A stretch of 64,000 nucleotides of DNA from Candidatus Altimarinota bacterium (lineage in GTDB: Bacteria > Patescibacteriota > Gracilibacteria > BD1-5 > UBA6164), in the NCBI GenBank assembly GCA_013350285.1, contig JAAXWG010000004.1, forward strand, positions 124,001 to 188,000, given 5' to 3'. A program made the position numbers and the translations under genes. Under the pieces are notes generated by a model that did no database searches, was not told where the DNA came from, and saw only the letters and a list, made by a program, of their open reading frames with translations. Numbering within the stretch: position 1 is the stretch's first letter; each line of letters opens with the position of its first letter. This document shows positions 43,589 through 53,457 of the stretch, in pieces.

Positions 43589-44242
43589 TTATATCCTTAA
43601 AAAAGGAAGTATGTATTTTTTTATCCATCAAGGAAGCCAAGTTCATGTATACCAATGAATAGTATAGCTTTGATTTGTAAGAGCATCTTTTGTAAAAGTT
43701 TCATAATATGCAAATGGATAAAAAAAATAATTTGGATAAATATTTATTCAATTGAGGTTTTGAGTTTTATTATTTTTTTCTAATCAGTATTTTTTTAGTA
43801 TTTTTATTACTAAATAAGGAAGAATTAAATTTCTATTTCATTTATAATTTTTGTAAAAAGAAACCATTTCAGAAAGAAATCTATGATTTCTTTCACTTCA
43901 AATAATACCAGAACCAATATTTTTTTTATCTTGAAATCACATAAAACAATTATCTATTAAAAATGAATCTATACTTTTACATAATTCTACATCAGTATCA
44001 AAATAAACTCCTCCTTCTTTTTCTAGGACTGCAAAACGAACATAATCTACTACAAATGCCCATTTCTTATTTTTATAGGCTTTTTTAGCATATTCACAAT
44101 CATTTATATCAAAATTATTTTCATTCCATTCAATTATTTCATAATCAGGACAATGTTTTTTCCAACTTTCTAGATAACTATTGAAGTTTTTAGGTTTAGG
44201 GTTTCATCAAAACCAACAATAATGAATTTTTTTTGGTATCAT
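43589..44242 (-). CDS. Glycosyltransferase family 32 (capsular/OCH1-like)
   Basis: 217 residues. Start MIPKKIHYCWFGGNPKPKNF, then NDCEYAKKAYKNKKWAFVVDYVRFAVLEKEGGVYFDTDVELCKSI with the DxD sugar-nucleotide motif (FDTDVE), and GFQDKKNIGSGIIGSE. Typical of GT32 enzymes that add hexoses to surface polysaccharide. Three glycines in CWFGGN and SGIIG are TGA. It follows the DedA gene with a 2-nt gap. Confidence 0.92.
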
Positions 44243-44244
44243 TT

Positions 44245-44841
44245 TTAATTTTTTATATCTAAATCATTCTTCTTAAAAACTATATCTATTATTATCTTTC
44301 AAACAATTTTTGTTATAAAATATAGTATTAAAAAAGAAAATAAAATTCATATAATGAGATATTTTATATTATCGGTATTTTTAAAAATATTTCAAAACTT
44401 AAATCAAATAAAGCTAATTATAAGTGAATTAAATAAAGAAAATAAAAAAATATATTTTGTAAAATTCTTTATATCTGTCTTTTTTGTTCATAAATATATA
44501 AGTCAAATACTTGTAATGGGAGGAGTATATTTTATAAAAATAAGTTTATCAAAAAGAGAATGATATACTATTTTCTTTTCAATTTTTTCAAATAAAGTAA
44601 ATTTTTTATTTTTTAAAAAAAATTTTTTAAAAAATCTTCAAATAAAATAATGTAATAAATCTCAAAAAAATTCTCAAATAAAAGCAAATATATAAATCAT
44701 AAAAAATCAGAACCCTAAACGAGGAGCGATTATAGTCAATGTTATTATTGTAATAGGACCTTCAAGGACAATAATTATTATAAGAAGAATATAGAAAATC
44801 AAAGAGTAATTGTTATAAAAACTTATAACATAATCAAGCAT
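44245..44841 (-). CDS. DedA/VTT-family membrane protein
   Basis: 198 residues, four to five membrane segments. The core LEGPITIITLTIIAPRLGFGFFMIYIFAFIGEFFGDLLHYFIGRFF matches DedA: ExxPxxPG...xxGxxxGDxxxYxxGRxxG, with the acidic Glu and Asp retained. Further C-terminal sequence (TPPITSIGLIYLG) resembles the second half-loop. DedA proteins flip lipids (undecaprenyl phosphate, phosphatidylethanolamine). Upstream of the GT32 gene, which fits a surface-glycan operon. Confidence 0.8.
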
Positions 44842-44867
44842 TTAATAAAAATTAAAAAATAAAAGAT

Positions 44868-45608
44868 TTATTTCGTATTTCTCAAAAATCTAAACAGAAG
44901 TTGAAATATTTTTCTCTCAAAATTTGCAAAGATTTGGCTTTCTATTACAAAACACTCTTCTGTGTTGTAGTCAATAATAGCGACCTTGTTGGCATAAATC
45001 AGTTTTGTGATATTATCCTCAAATATATCAAAATCTTTTGGAATGATTACGACTTCTTTTTCTAATTTTTTTTCTTTCAATGAGTTGAGATAATCATTAG
45101 TTATTACCATTCTTTCTAGTTTCTTCTTGTCTCTTAGATTTTTATATTCCTGCCATTGAGTATTGGGAATACTTGTTTTTGTAACATTTCTTCTTGAGCT
45201 ATACCTATAAAAAGTATCTCAAACACTAAGAGTATAAGCAATATCAAGAAAAATATTTTTCATCCCACTTTTTCAACGAAGATGTTTAAATATAGGCTTT
45301 TTAAAATTGTTTCCATACATTTCTTTAATTTCAGGAATAAATACACCAAAATCATTTTTTATCTTGTGAAAATAAGAATTGAATATATCAGGATTTTCAG
45401 CTATATAATATTTTCTTTTTCCTACGAGCATATTTCAAATAAGTCATGATTCTATCATCGCTGGAAGAATAGTATACAATTTTGGTCTATTTATCAGTAA
45501 TTTATTTGATAAATCGCTAATTGTTTGCTTTGGATTTTTTATCAAAAAGAGATAAATCTGAGCTTCTTCTTTTGAAAGCCCAAGTTTTTCTAAAATATGT
45601 TCCTGCAT
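44868..45608 (-). CDS. TrmB-family transcription regulator
   Basis: 246 residues. N-terminal winged helix LEKLGLSKEEAQIYLFLIKNPKQTISDLSNKLLINRPKLYTILPAMIESGLIG, the standard TrmB start, then a KRKYYIAENPDIF linker. The C-terminal effector domain (YKNLRDKKKLERMVITND ... KLIYANKVAIIDYNTEECFVIES) is a PLD-like binding domain as in TrmB, which senses sugars in archaea. First gene of a set with DedA and GT32; it may regulate surface glycan synthesis (inference). Confidence 0.85.
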
Positions 45609-45773
45609 AGGAAAGTGTAAAAAAATATTACATTTTTATTATATCTAAATTTTTCTTTTTCAAAGCAAAAATTTAAAAAACATAAAAGAAATATTTACAA
45701 AAGACTCAATATAAAAAAACATTTTTTATAATCATCTTATTATGAAAATGCTTATTTCTTAATCTATCTTACT

Positions 45774-46703
45774 ATGAAATTTGATATGCATTTTCATTCT
45801 ACATTGTCTGATGGGAGAAATACTCCAAATGAGATATTGGAAAATATTTGAGATTCTTGACTTTCTCTCGTGGCACTTACTGATCATGATACCATTAGTG
45901 GTGATGAGTTTGTCTCAGAAGTAAAACAATCAGGTATTCACTCAAATCCAGCCGTAGAAATCTCAGCGATGGATTATGAGCTTTGAAAAAGCCTTCATCT
46001 TACTTGTTATGCTCAACAATTTGAGCAAGAAGTTTATGATATTTTGAATAATACGGTTGCAAAAAAAAGAGAAATGATTTTGGCTCAAGTTTCAAAACTT
46101 GCTCACAACTGATTTATAATAGATGGAGAGGAATTATATGATTATTTTGAAAAAGGAGGGAGGGATATAAATACCTTGAATAAGTTTAATATAGCAGAGT
46201 ATTTATTTCAAAATCTAGAAAATGAAAAAATTATCCCCACTCTCGTATGAGAAAACTTTTCTTTGGAGGGATTTTATCTTAATTTTTTAAAGGAAGGAGG
46301 AAAATATTATGAAAAATATGGTGAAAGGATAGATGAATATGAACCGTCTATAGAAGTTTGTTGAGCTATGGCTCAAGTGAATAATGCTATTCTTGCTATT
46401 GCTCATCCACAATTTAGTTTTTCAAGATTTTGAATTCATACATTTCAAGATGATATACTTCCGAGGTATGTAGATGCTTGAATAAATGCGATAGAAGTCC
46501 ATTCAAAGACTCCAAAATCTTGGTTAAATGCTATCTATGAAGCCAAAAAAAAGTACAATCTCATCCTTACTGCAGGAAGTGATAATCACTGACTTTGACA
46601 CAGTGATTCCAAGCATACACTTTTGTGAGAGATTAATCCGTATTTATCAGAGGAGCAACAAGAAGAAATATTAAGGGAATATATGAGATTTTTGGAGAGG
46701 TAG
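45774..46703 (+). CDS. PHP-domain phosphoesterase
   Basis: 309 residues. Metal motifs FDMHFHSTLSDG, ALTDHDTISG, the EISAMD acid, and C-terminal IAHPQFSF and TAGSDNHGLGHSDS. This His/Asp set is that of PHP phosphoesterases such as YciV (RNase AM, a 5'-3' exonuclease/3',5'-nucleotide phosphatase). The YciV-like length and N-terminus fit. Sometimes called TrpH because it can sit near trp genes. A GTxxH acid loop is present in the second half (GAMAQVNNAILAIAHP). Confidence 0.87.
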
Positions 46704-46730
46704 GGGAAATATAAAAAGGAATGATTTTTA

Positions 46731-46758
46731 TTGACAAAATAATAAAATTTATTATAAA
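46731..46758 (+). promoter_or_regulatory. Promoter for the nucleotidyltransferase gene
   Basis: Perfect TTGACA, 16-nt spacer, TATAAA. It lies inside the longest possible open frame of the next gene, so it argues for the downstream GTG start. Confidence 0.7.
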
Positions 46759-46795
46759 TACTATAAAATTATTTTACAATAAAATTAATTTTATA

Positions 46796-47290
46796 GTGGA
46801 AGTACCTTGACCAAAAATAATAGATAGAAGTATTGTTCAAAAAAATCTTGAAAAGGCTATTAATAGTACTTGTGAAAGGTTTAGTAATTTTTGTGGTATT
46901 TTAATTTATGGAAGTTTTGTAAGAGAAGAAAAACCTTTTTGAGATATAGATATTATTCCTGTACTTTATAGATACAATGATAATTGGGATTTTAGCTCTT
47001 TGTGTGAGGATTACTCAGAACATAATCAAGATTATTATGATTATCAAAAAATAGAAGAATATTTATGAGGGCAGATGTATCCTTTGCCTCAAGGTTTTGA
47101 TAAACCAATTAAATATAATCTTAAAGATAAGGGATTGCTTCATATTTCTTGAAATCCTTGATTGATAGCTCTTGATAGACCAGATTTAATCAAAGAAAGA
47201 TTAAATGGGTGGAATGTTAATCCAGAAACTTTTATTTGAAAAGAGGAAGTAAGGCTAACAATAGAGAATATATTAAGAAATTCTTACTAA
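46796..47290 (+). CDS. Nucleotidyltransferase-domain protein
   Basis: 164 residues from a GTG start (VEVPGPKIIDRSIV). Seen: ILIYGSFVREEKPFGDIDIIPVLYRY, the G-S-x-x-x-x-x-x-x-G-D-x-D motif of Pol-beta-type nucleotidyltransferases (the G before DID is TGA). The frame is open up to an ATG at 46721, but that would include a promoter and a strange hydrophobic leader. Resembles minimal NTases, often the antitoxin/toxin type (MNT) or a standalone modifier; no HEPN partner is adjacent. Confidence 0.75.
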
Positions 47291-47319
47291 AAAAATTTTA
47301 ATTTTCTTATAATGCTTTT

Positions 47320-48087
47320 ATGTATTCTTTGGGCATACCTGTTAGGAATGAAGAAAAAACTATAGAATCTCTTATTAATAGTATTTTTGAACAATCTCTT
47401 CCTCCCGAAGAAGTTCTAGTCTGTGTAAATAACTCAAGTGATAGGACAATAAATATAGTCGAAAATTTAGCAAATCAATATGATAATCTAAGGGTATTAC
47501 AATCAGCTCCTTGAAAAGCAAGAGGGTGGAATAAAATTATTCAAGAAACAAGAAATAAAGTTAATATATTTTGTGATTGAGATATTCGCTTTTGAAACTC
47601 TGAAACATTAGAGAAATTATTTTATGAATTTCAAGAGGCAGAAGATTTGAAAATGCTTTGAGCTTCTGTAATACAACTACCTTCAAAAAGAATGACTCCT
47701 TATAAATTAACTATCCCATCATGACAACTTTATGTCATAGATAAAGAAAAGATATGAGTTAATGCTTTACCAGAAGATATAATCAATGATGATTGATACA
47801 TTGTATGAATGTGTTATCCTCATATATCTGTCACAGACAAGGCTTTTTTCTACTGTAATAAGCCAAATTTGATAGATGTTTATAAGACACAAATGAGAAT
47901 ATTAAAATGAGTAAGACAATTACTAGATATGTGAATGGAAGAAAAGATGTTATCCATAATAGAAATGTCCAAGAAAAAGACTAAATATAAATTACTGCTT
48001 GAATTAGCAAAAATGTTGAATGTTAAAAATTGAGATAATCTTTGGGAAGAAGCGAGATCAACAAAAAAAGAAGTGGAGCTTAGTTAA
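47320..48087 (+). CDS. Glycosyltransferase family 2
   Basis: 255 residues. Start SLGIPVRNEEKTIESLINSIFEQSLPPEEVLVCVNNSSDRT, then the donor-binding VNIFCDGDIRFGN (DxD) and PEDIINDDGYIVGM. The enzyme adds a sugar from a nucleotide donor; substrate unknown. Its stop codon TAA at 48085-48087 lies inside the left terminal repeat of a MITE-like element, so the C-terminus (KKEVELS) may be shortened or altered by the insertion. Hydrophobic anchor not seen. Confidence 0.88.
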
Positions 48088-48199
48088 GGAAAGTCTGAAA
48101 AACTAACTTTTTGTCATTCCTGCGAAGGCAGGAATCTATTAAATAGACAAAATTCTTTTTTTTAAAATGAATAATTTGACTTTTTCAGAGCTTCCTTAA
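48084..48199. mobile_element. MITE-like element with terminal inverted repeats
   Basis: About 116 nt. Left end TTAAGGAAAGTCTGAAAAAC (48084-48103), right end TTTTTCAGAGCTTCCTTAA (48181-48199); the ends are inverted with a few mismatches and the first 8 bases match. A TTAA at each edge could be the target duplication or part of the repeat. It holds a REP-like palindrome (48113-48138). It overlaps the stop codon of the GT2 gene. No transposase is in the window. Confidence 0.7.
48113..48138. repeat. REP-like palindrome (ATTCCTGCGAAGGCAGGAAT)
   Basis: Same unit as at 14128-14154 and 51869-51893, here inside the MITE-like element. Confidence 0.85.
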
Positions 48200-48234
48200 G
48201 ATTTTTTTAATTGTGGATTTATCTTATTATCATA

Positions 48235-48376
48235 CTTTTGTAACCAAAAGTAGCAAAAGTTTTAGGGGGCTCAAATTTCAGCTGGTAAAATCTTGATGCT
48301 TACGAAAAATACTCACTATTATTTCGCCCCCTAAGACCCCAATATTTCTAAATAATATTAGTTGCTTTTGTAAGAG
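48235..48376. repeat. Spacer with extended inverted-repeat block
   Basis: 142 nt without a gene, with CTTTTGTAACCAAAAG and AGTAGCAAAAG at one side and GTTGCTTTTGTAAG at the other, and AGGGGGC (near 48265) matched by GCCCCCT (near 48326). It resembles the dispersed repeats carrying CCAAAAGTAGCAAAAG seen in many environmental genomes (from memory, not verified). Together with the MITE it fills the gap between the GT2 and the Toprim gene. Confidence 0.5.
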
Positions 48377-48448
48377 AATTAAAAAATAAAAAACTGGAGA
48401 TTTTTTATAAGAAACATATAATAGAAAAGTTTTATAAAAAAATTTAAT

Positions 48449-51400
48449 ATGGAAACAGGATTTATTATAAAATTTAATAAATTTCTAAGGAAAGGAGATT
48501 GGTTAAAAAAAGAAGAAAGCAAAAAGCTTTGTGATTTTTTTGAGTCTGATAAGGAAAATAACGAGTTATTTTTAGTAGAAAGAGCAAGAGAATATTCTAT
48601 AGAAAGCTGAGAAGAAAATAAAATGAAGTTTTATATTCTCTCTGAATTTTTCAAATACCTCTGAGAAGAACATAATTTTTCAAATGATAAGATAATCTCT
48701 ATTTTAAAAGAAAGATTGGAGAAAATTATTGAAAATAATAATTTTAGAGAGTACTCTTACACTTTAGAAGTTCTCTTTTCAATAAATAAAGAAGATATGG
48801 AGTATTATATAAACCAATATGATTTACTTATAAAAAATAATAGTTTATATCATGATATTAATGCTCAATTTTTAACGATTTTTATTAAATTGAAGATTAA
48901 TGATAAATTTATCCGAGCTTTTCAGAAAGTCATTATTGATAATACAAGAGAAGCTTATTTTTACTCTGTAAAAGAATGATTTAAATATCTATTTTCTTTA
49001 AATAACTCAGAATTTAAGAAATATTTTTTGCAGTTATTAGATTTTTTCTCTAAAGAACAAAACAAAGAAAAATTAGTTCATTATCATGAGTATACATCTC
49101 TTATTAGAAGCTATGATAAAAAGGATTTTATAGAAATATTCAAGAATTTTAATAGTAAATTAGATAATGCGAATTTTTCAGAAGAAGAAAGGAAAAAAAT
49201 AAAAGAATTTTTAATTTGAGATATTGATTTTGCAATCAATAAATTTGAAAGAAATTTGACGAATAATTTCTTTATAAATCAGTTATTTTTATATTTTTAT
49301 GAAAAAGATAATATATTTCTTATAGAAATTTTACAGTGATTAAATGCGAAACATTTAATATTTTCTTTAGATAAATTTGTTTCAGAATATTTAAGTGAAG
49401 ACTTCATTGAGGATTTTATACAATTATACAGGGATACAGACAATGTAAATCTTATCTATTTTATTTATGATATTGCAAAAAATTCTTGAAAAGAAATATT
49501 AGTAAAATCTTTTGAAAAATCATCTTTTGAAAAAAAAATTAAAGATAGAAATAAGCAAATAGAAAAAAATAATGAGAAATATGAAAAAGAAAAGAAAGAA
49601 AGAATAGAAAAAGAAAAAAAAGAATTTTTTTCTATGTTAAATCCAGAAAAATGACATTATTATCCTAAAATATTTCAAGATTATCATAATTACATATCAA
49701 ATAAAGAATGATTGTTAGAAAAGACTTTTAGTAAGCAGGAAATACAGGAAATAAATATTTCCATAAGAAAACAAATAAAGACATTATTTGAAATATTGAA
49801 AACAAAAGATTATCAAGATGAAAAAATTGTGCAAATTCTTACTTTTGAGAAAACTTGAGAAAATTCATATTCACATACTTGGTATGCTACTTATTTGTCT
49901 TGGATTATAGATATTGCAAAATATCTTACAATGGATCTTTCTGATTATTATAAGATATTTGTATTATTTTATCCTTTGCTTTGGTGAGGTGAAAATATAG
50001 AAAATATATTGGCTATAATTTCAAAAAAAATAAATAAAGATGATATAGATTATATTTTAAGAGTTTATAGTGAGGATTTGCATGAAAATGCCATTTGATT
50101 ACGATACTATCATATTGATATTTTAACGGATTTTTATAATAAATTTAAAGTGGATTTTAGTCCAACACAAAAGAAAAAACTAGAGGAAATTTGCTTGGAT
50201 GTGATTGATTGAAATGAGGAAAACAATATTTATTACAAGAAGGATTTTTTAAAAATATATTCTGAAATATGATGAGAAAAGAAATTATTAAAACTATGGA
50301 ATAATTGGTGAAAAAATTTTCAGAAATTTAATTATTTCAAAGATTTTTTAGATAACCCAGAAGAAAAAAAAGAGCAAAAAGACAAGATGAAATTTTTTAC
50401 TTTTATTACACAAGAGTTAGCAAAAACTTATTGAAATAAGGAAGCATTGAAATGGTTTATAAATCAATTAAAAAATGGAAAAGTAGAAGCAAAAGAAAGT
50501 TTTAAAATAGAATATCCGAGAACTTCTACTCATATGGCTTGAATATCTGACAAAGAATCTGAATTATGAAAATGGTGAAGTAATGATAATAATTTTTCTT
50601 TTATTTTTAGTGTTATTGCAAAAATAGATATTTTAGATGAGATGTTAGAAATTCTTGATTTATCCTTTCAAATAGTATCGGATTTACAATCTTGAAAATT
50701 AAAGTGAAATTATGAGATGTATGCTGACTATTTAAGAAGAATATTTTATGAATATATTGAAAATTTAGATGAAAGCTTAGTGTATAAAGATTATTATTAT
50801 AAAGTAAAAAAACTTTTAGATAAATATGATTATAAGGTTACTTATAATTTCAATTTAGAACCTCTAAAAAAGAAATTTTGAATTGATGATTTAGAGGAAG
50901 AAGCATTAGAAATTATTGAAAAAGATTGAGTAGAAGGAATAAAAAAATTGTTAAAGGAAAAATATTCGCTTCAAGATGAAAATGCTAGCTTAAAGATGCA
51001 TCCTATTCAAACAAACGATACTAAAGATAAAGATTTTATTTTGTTTGTAGAATGAATTAGTGATATTATCATTCTACAAAATGCTTGGGAAAAATTAAGA
51101 GAAAATAAAGAAATGCCTTTTAGAATAGAAAACTGATATCATAAATATAATATTTGAGAAATGTTTAGAAATAAAGACTACCCTATTATGTATCATAATC
51201 CCAATAAAACTATTATTTGAATGTTAGACTTTGATTCAGCATACAACGAATTTAATTGATTAAACTCTAAAAATAATTGGGAACAAGTCATTTCTAATGA
51301 AAGTAAATGATTATTAAAGAGAAATCAAAAATTTAATAAAGGATATATTTTTTTATTACCAGTACCAAATATTAGAAAGGAATATGCAAGTTCCTTATTT

Positions 51401-51658
51401 TGAGATAAATCAATATTGAGTATAGAAATGTTATTTGAGGACAAAATTATTTTAAATAAAAATAAATATGGAGATTATATTTATGTGGAAGAATTAAAAA
51501 TACCATGAAATCATAAAAATGTTTTATTTTGATTTAAAAATGACAAGAAAAAAGATTTTGCAGATACTACAAATACTTTTTCTAAAGAAGAATTTAAAAA
51601 CTTTGAGCATATTTTTAAACTTATGGAAGATATTATTTCTTGAAAATATGAAAAGTAG
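48449..51658 (+). CDS. Large helical protein with C-terminal Toprim-like domain (candidate defence protein)
   Basis: 1069 residues, many TGA-coded Gly. Residues 1 to about 850 are mostly helical and charged, with HEAT/ARM-like appearance but no recognised motif. From about 860 a Toprim-like fold follows: FILFVEGISDIIIL (Glu868) and TIIGMLDFDSAYNEF (Asp927, Asp929), the E...DxD set of OLD-type nucleases, primases and RNase M5. No ATPase domain as in OLD was seen. It sits alone in a repeat-rich patch beside a tRNA cluster, a common place for accessory and anti-phage genes. A role in defence is inference. Confidence 0.7.
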
Positions 51659-51705
51659 TAAAATACCAAAAGCTCCTTTCTCGTTTCACTTATATTCTGA
51701 TAACT

Positions 51706-51755
51706 AAAAATATCCTCCAAATTATGTATAATTACATAACTTAAAGGATATTTTT
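51706..51755. terminator. Terminator between the Toprim gene and the tRNA cluster
   Basis: 11-bp stem AAAAATATCCT/AGGATATTTTT, with a second palindrome (TTATGTATAATTACATAA) in the loop. T-runs on both strands: it could end both the plus-strand gene and the minus-strand tRNA transcript. Confidence 0.8.
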
Positions 51756-51758
51756 AAA

Positions 51759-51835
51759 TGGTCGGGAACGTGAGACTCGAACTCACAACCCCACGGTCCC
51801 AAACCGTGTGCGCTAGCCAATTGCGCCAGTTCCCG
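51759..51835 (-). tRNA. tRNA-Pro (UGG)
   Basis: Minus strand: acceptor CGGGAAC/GTTCCCG, D-arm GGCGCAATTGGCTAGCGC, anticodon loop TTTGGGA with anticodon TGG, T-arm AGTTCGAGTC, encoded CCA. Confidence 0.95.
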
Positions 51836-51868
51836 AAAATTTTTTATAATGGTCTTTTCTTTTTTTAC

Positions 51869-51893
51869 AGATTCCTGTCTTCACAGGAATGAC
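51869..51893. repeat. REP-like palindrome between tRNAs
   Basis: ATTCCTGTCTTCACAGGAAT, a variant on the opposite strand of the palindrome at 14128 and 48113. Confidence 0.75.
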
Positions 51894-51904
51894 AGTTTTG
51901 TAAA

Positions 51905-51981
51905 TGGTGGGTATAGGTAGACTTGAACTACCGACCTCACGATTATCAGTCGTGCGCTCTAACCAACTGAGCTATACACCC
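51905..51981 (-). tRNA. tRNA-Ile (GAU)
   Basis: Minus strand: acceptor GGGTGTA/TATACCC, D-arm AGCTCAGTTGGTTAGAGC, anticodon loop CTGATAA with anticodon GAT, T-arm AGTTCAAGTCT, encoded CCA. Confidence 0.95.
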
Positions 51982-52093
51982 ACAAAATCAAAGATTAATA
52001 ATTGCTCTCAAAGTATAAAAAAAAGTAGATATATATAGAAAGCACTTTCTTATAATTCTCTTTCTACTTTCTACTTTTTTTGTTTCTTTTAAA

Positions 52094-52170
52094 TGGAGCG
52101 GGTGATGGGACTCGAACCCACAACCCTCTGCTTGGAAGGCAGATGCTCTAGCCAATTGAGCTACACCCGC
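52094..52170 (-). tRNA. tRNA-Gly (UCC)
   Basis: Minus strand: acceptor GCGGGTG/CACCCGC, D-arm AGCTCAATTGGCTAGAGC, anticodon loop CTTCCAA with anticodon TCC, T-arm GGTTCGAGTCC, encoded CCA. It reads GGN codons; the UCA-anticodon tRNA needed for UGA is not in the window. Confidence 0.96.
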
Positions 52171-52263
52171 ATAAAAAATTAATTAATCCTTAATTCTTTA
52201 GCGAAATGTATGATATAAAAAAAAGTTTTAAAGTCAAAAAATTTTTATCAAAAAAAAATTTTT

Positions 52264-52500
52264 TTATTTTGGAAAGCTTATACTTCCAGAAGAATATGCT
52301 TCTCCATTGACCAAAATAATTACTTTTTTACTACTTGAAGTGATATCAAGACTTTTACTTTTTAAATCTAGATTTACAAAATATTGTTCATTTTGTAAAT
52401 TTTTGAGTTTATAATTTTCTTTTGTCAAAGCAAAAAGATAACCAGTATAAAAACTACAGACAATAAGCAGGGAAGAAATAAGAAGTTTTACATTGTTCAT
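52264..52500 (-). CDS. Small secreted or membrane-anchored protein
   Basis: 78 residues: hydrophobic start (MNNVKLLISSLLIVCSFYTGYLFAL), then KNLQNEQYFVNLDLKSKSLDITSSSKKVIILVNGEAYSSGSISFPK. No family recognised. Ends 2 nt downstream of folD on the same strand, so it is probably in the same transcript. Lipoprotein box not present. Confidence 0.6.
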   Translation of the reverse strand: MNNVKLLISSLLIVCSFYTGYLFALTKENYKLKNLQNEQYFVNLDLKSKSLDITSSSKKVIILVNGEAYSSGSISFPK

Positions 52501-52501
52501 A

Positions 52502-53335
52502 CTATTTATTTTGCATATAAAAAGCCTTGAGAGTATTTTTCATTATAAATAATACCGTGAGTCTTCCAACTCATCAAGGAACAGGTGTGATAGGATTTCC
52601 ATTTTCTGAAATCTCTTGAAAACAAGCATCTCAATAAATTTTTTCATCTATTACAGTAAAACCCACATCTATGACAAAAGCCTCTTTTTTTATCATATCT
52701 TTTGTCAAAATTCATGGTTTTCCTGTTGCAAGAACTACTATATCAGCATTTTGAGTATGGCTTTTGAGATCTTTTGTCTTACTATTACAGCAAGTTACCG
52801 TTGCTCATTCATTGATACACATACTGACAAGAGGTTTTCCTACAATATTACTTCTCCCAATAATAGTTACATTTTTTCACTCGAGATCAATAGAATTTAC
52901 TTTACATATATGGATAACTCCAGAAGGAGTACAAGGAGCAAGTCCACTTTCATCTCAAAGGGCAATTTTTCCCATATTGATAGCAGTAAATCCATCAATA
53001 TCTTTGACAGGATATATAGTATTGATAATAGTATTTGTATCTATATGAGAGGGAAGAGGTAGTTGAATAATAATTCCGTGTATAGTCTCATCATTGTTAA
53101 GTTTTTTGATATCTTCTTTAAGTTCTTCTTCTTGTATCCCCCTTTCTCTTTTTATAAGTTTAAATTGTATTCAAACTTCTTTTGCCCATTTTGCTTTTTG
53201 AGAGACATATCGTATACTTGCAGGATTATCTCCTACCAATATGACAGCAAGTCAAGGTTTTTTATCAAGAAGCTTTATTTCTTCTTTGAGTTTTTCATAT
53301 CAAATGAGAGCTATTTCTTTACCATTTGTAATCAT
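52502..53335 (-). CDS. folD: Methylene-tetrahydrofolate dehydrogenase / cyclohydrolase
   Basis: 277 residues. Interconverts 5,10-methylene-THF and 10-formyl-THF, the formyl donor for PurN downstream on the same strand. Seen: [25 protein letters not shown] with the catalytic Lys, [45 protein letters not shown] and the NAD(P)-binding CNSKTKDL. Full length. It lies 9 kb from purN rather than next to it. Confidence 0.96.
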
Positions 53336-53457
53336 TTTTTATCTTTTCAAAATATTAAAACTTAGCTAAAAGATACAAAAAAAAATAAAAAATACAATTG
53401 TTTTTTTATGGAAAAAGATACAATGAAGCTAACATTTGCTTTTTAATTTTTTAAAAT

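Noticed and set aside
44354-44563. Plus-strand 69-codon frame as a gene
   Set aside because: It is antisense to a well-supported DedA-family gene (44245-44841).
48449-51658. Reading the Toprim protein as a full OLD-family nuclease
   Set aside because: No Walker A/B or ABC signature found in the N-terminal region, so only the Toprim part can be supported.
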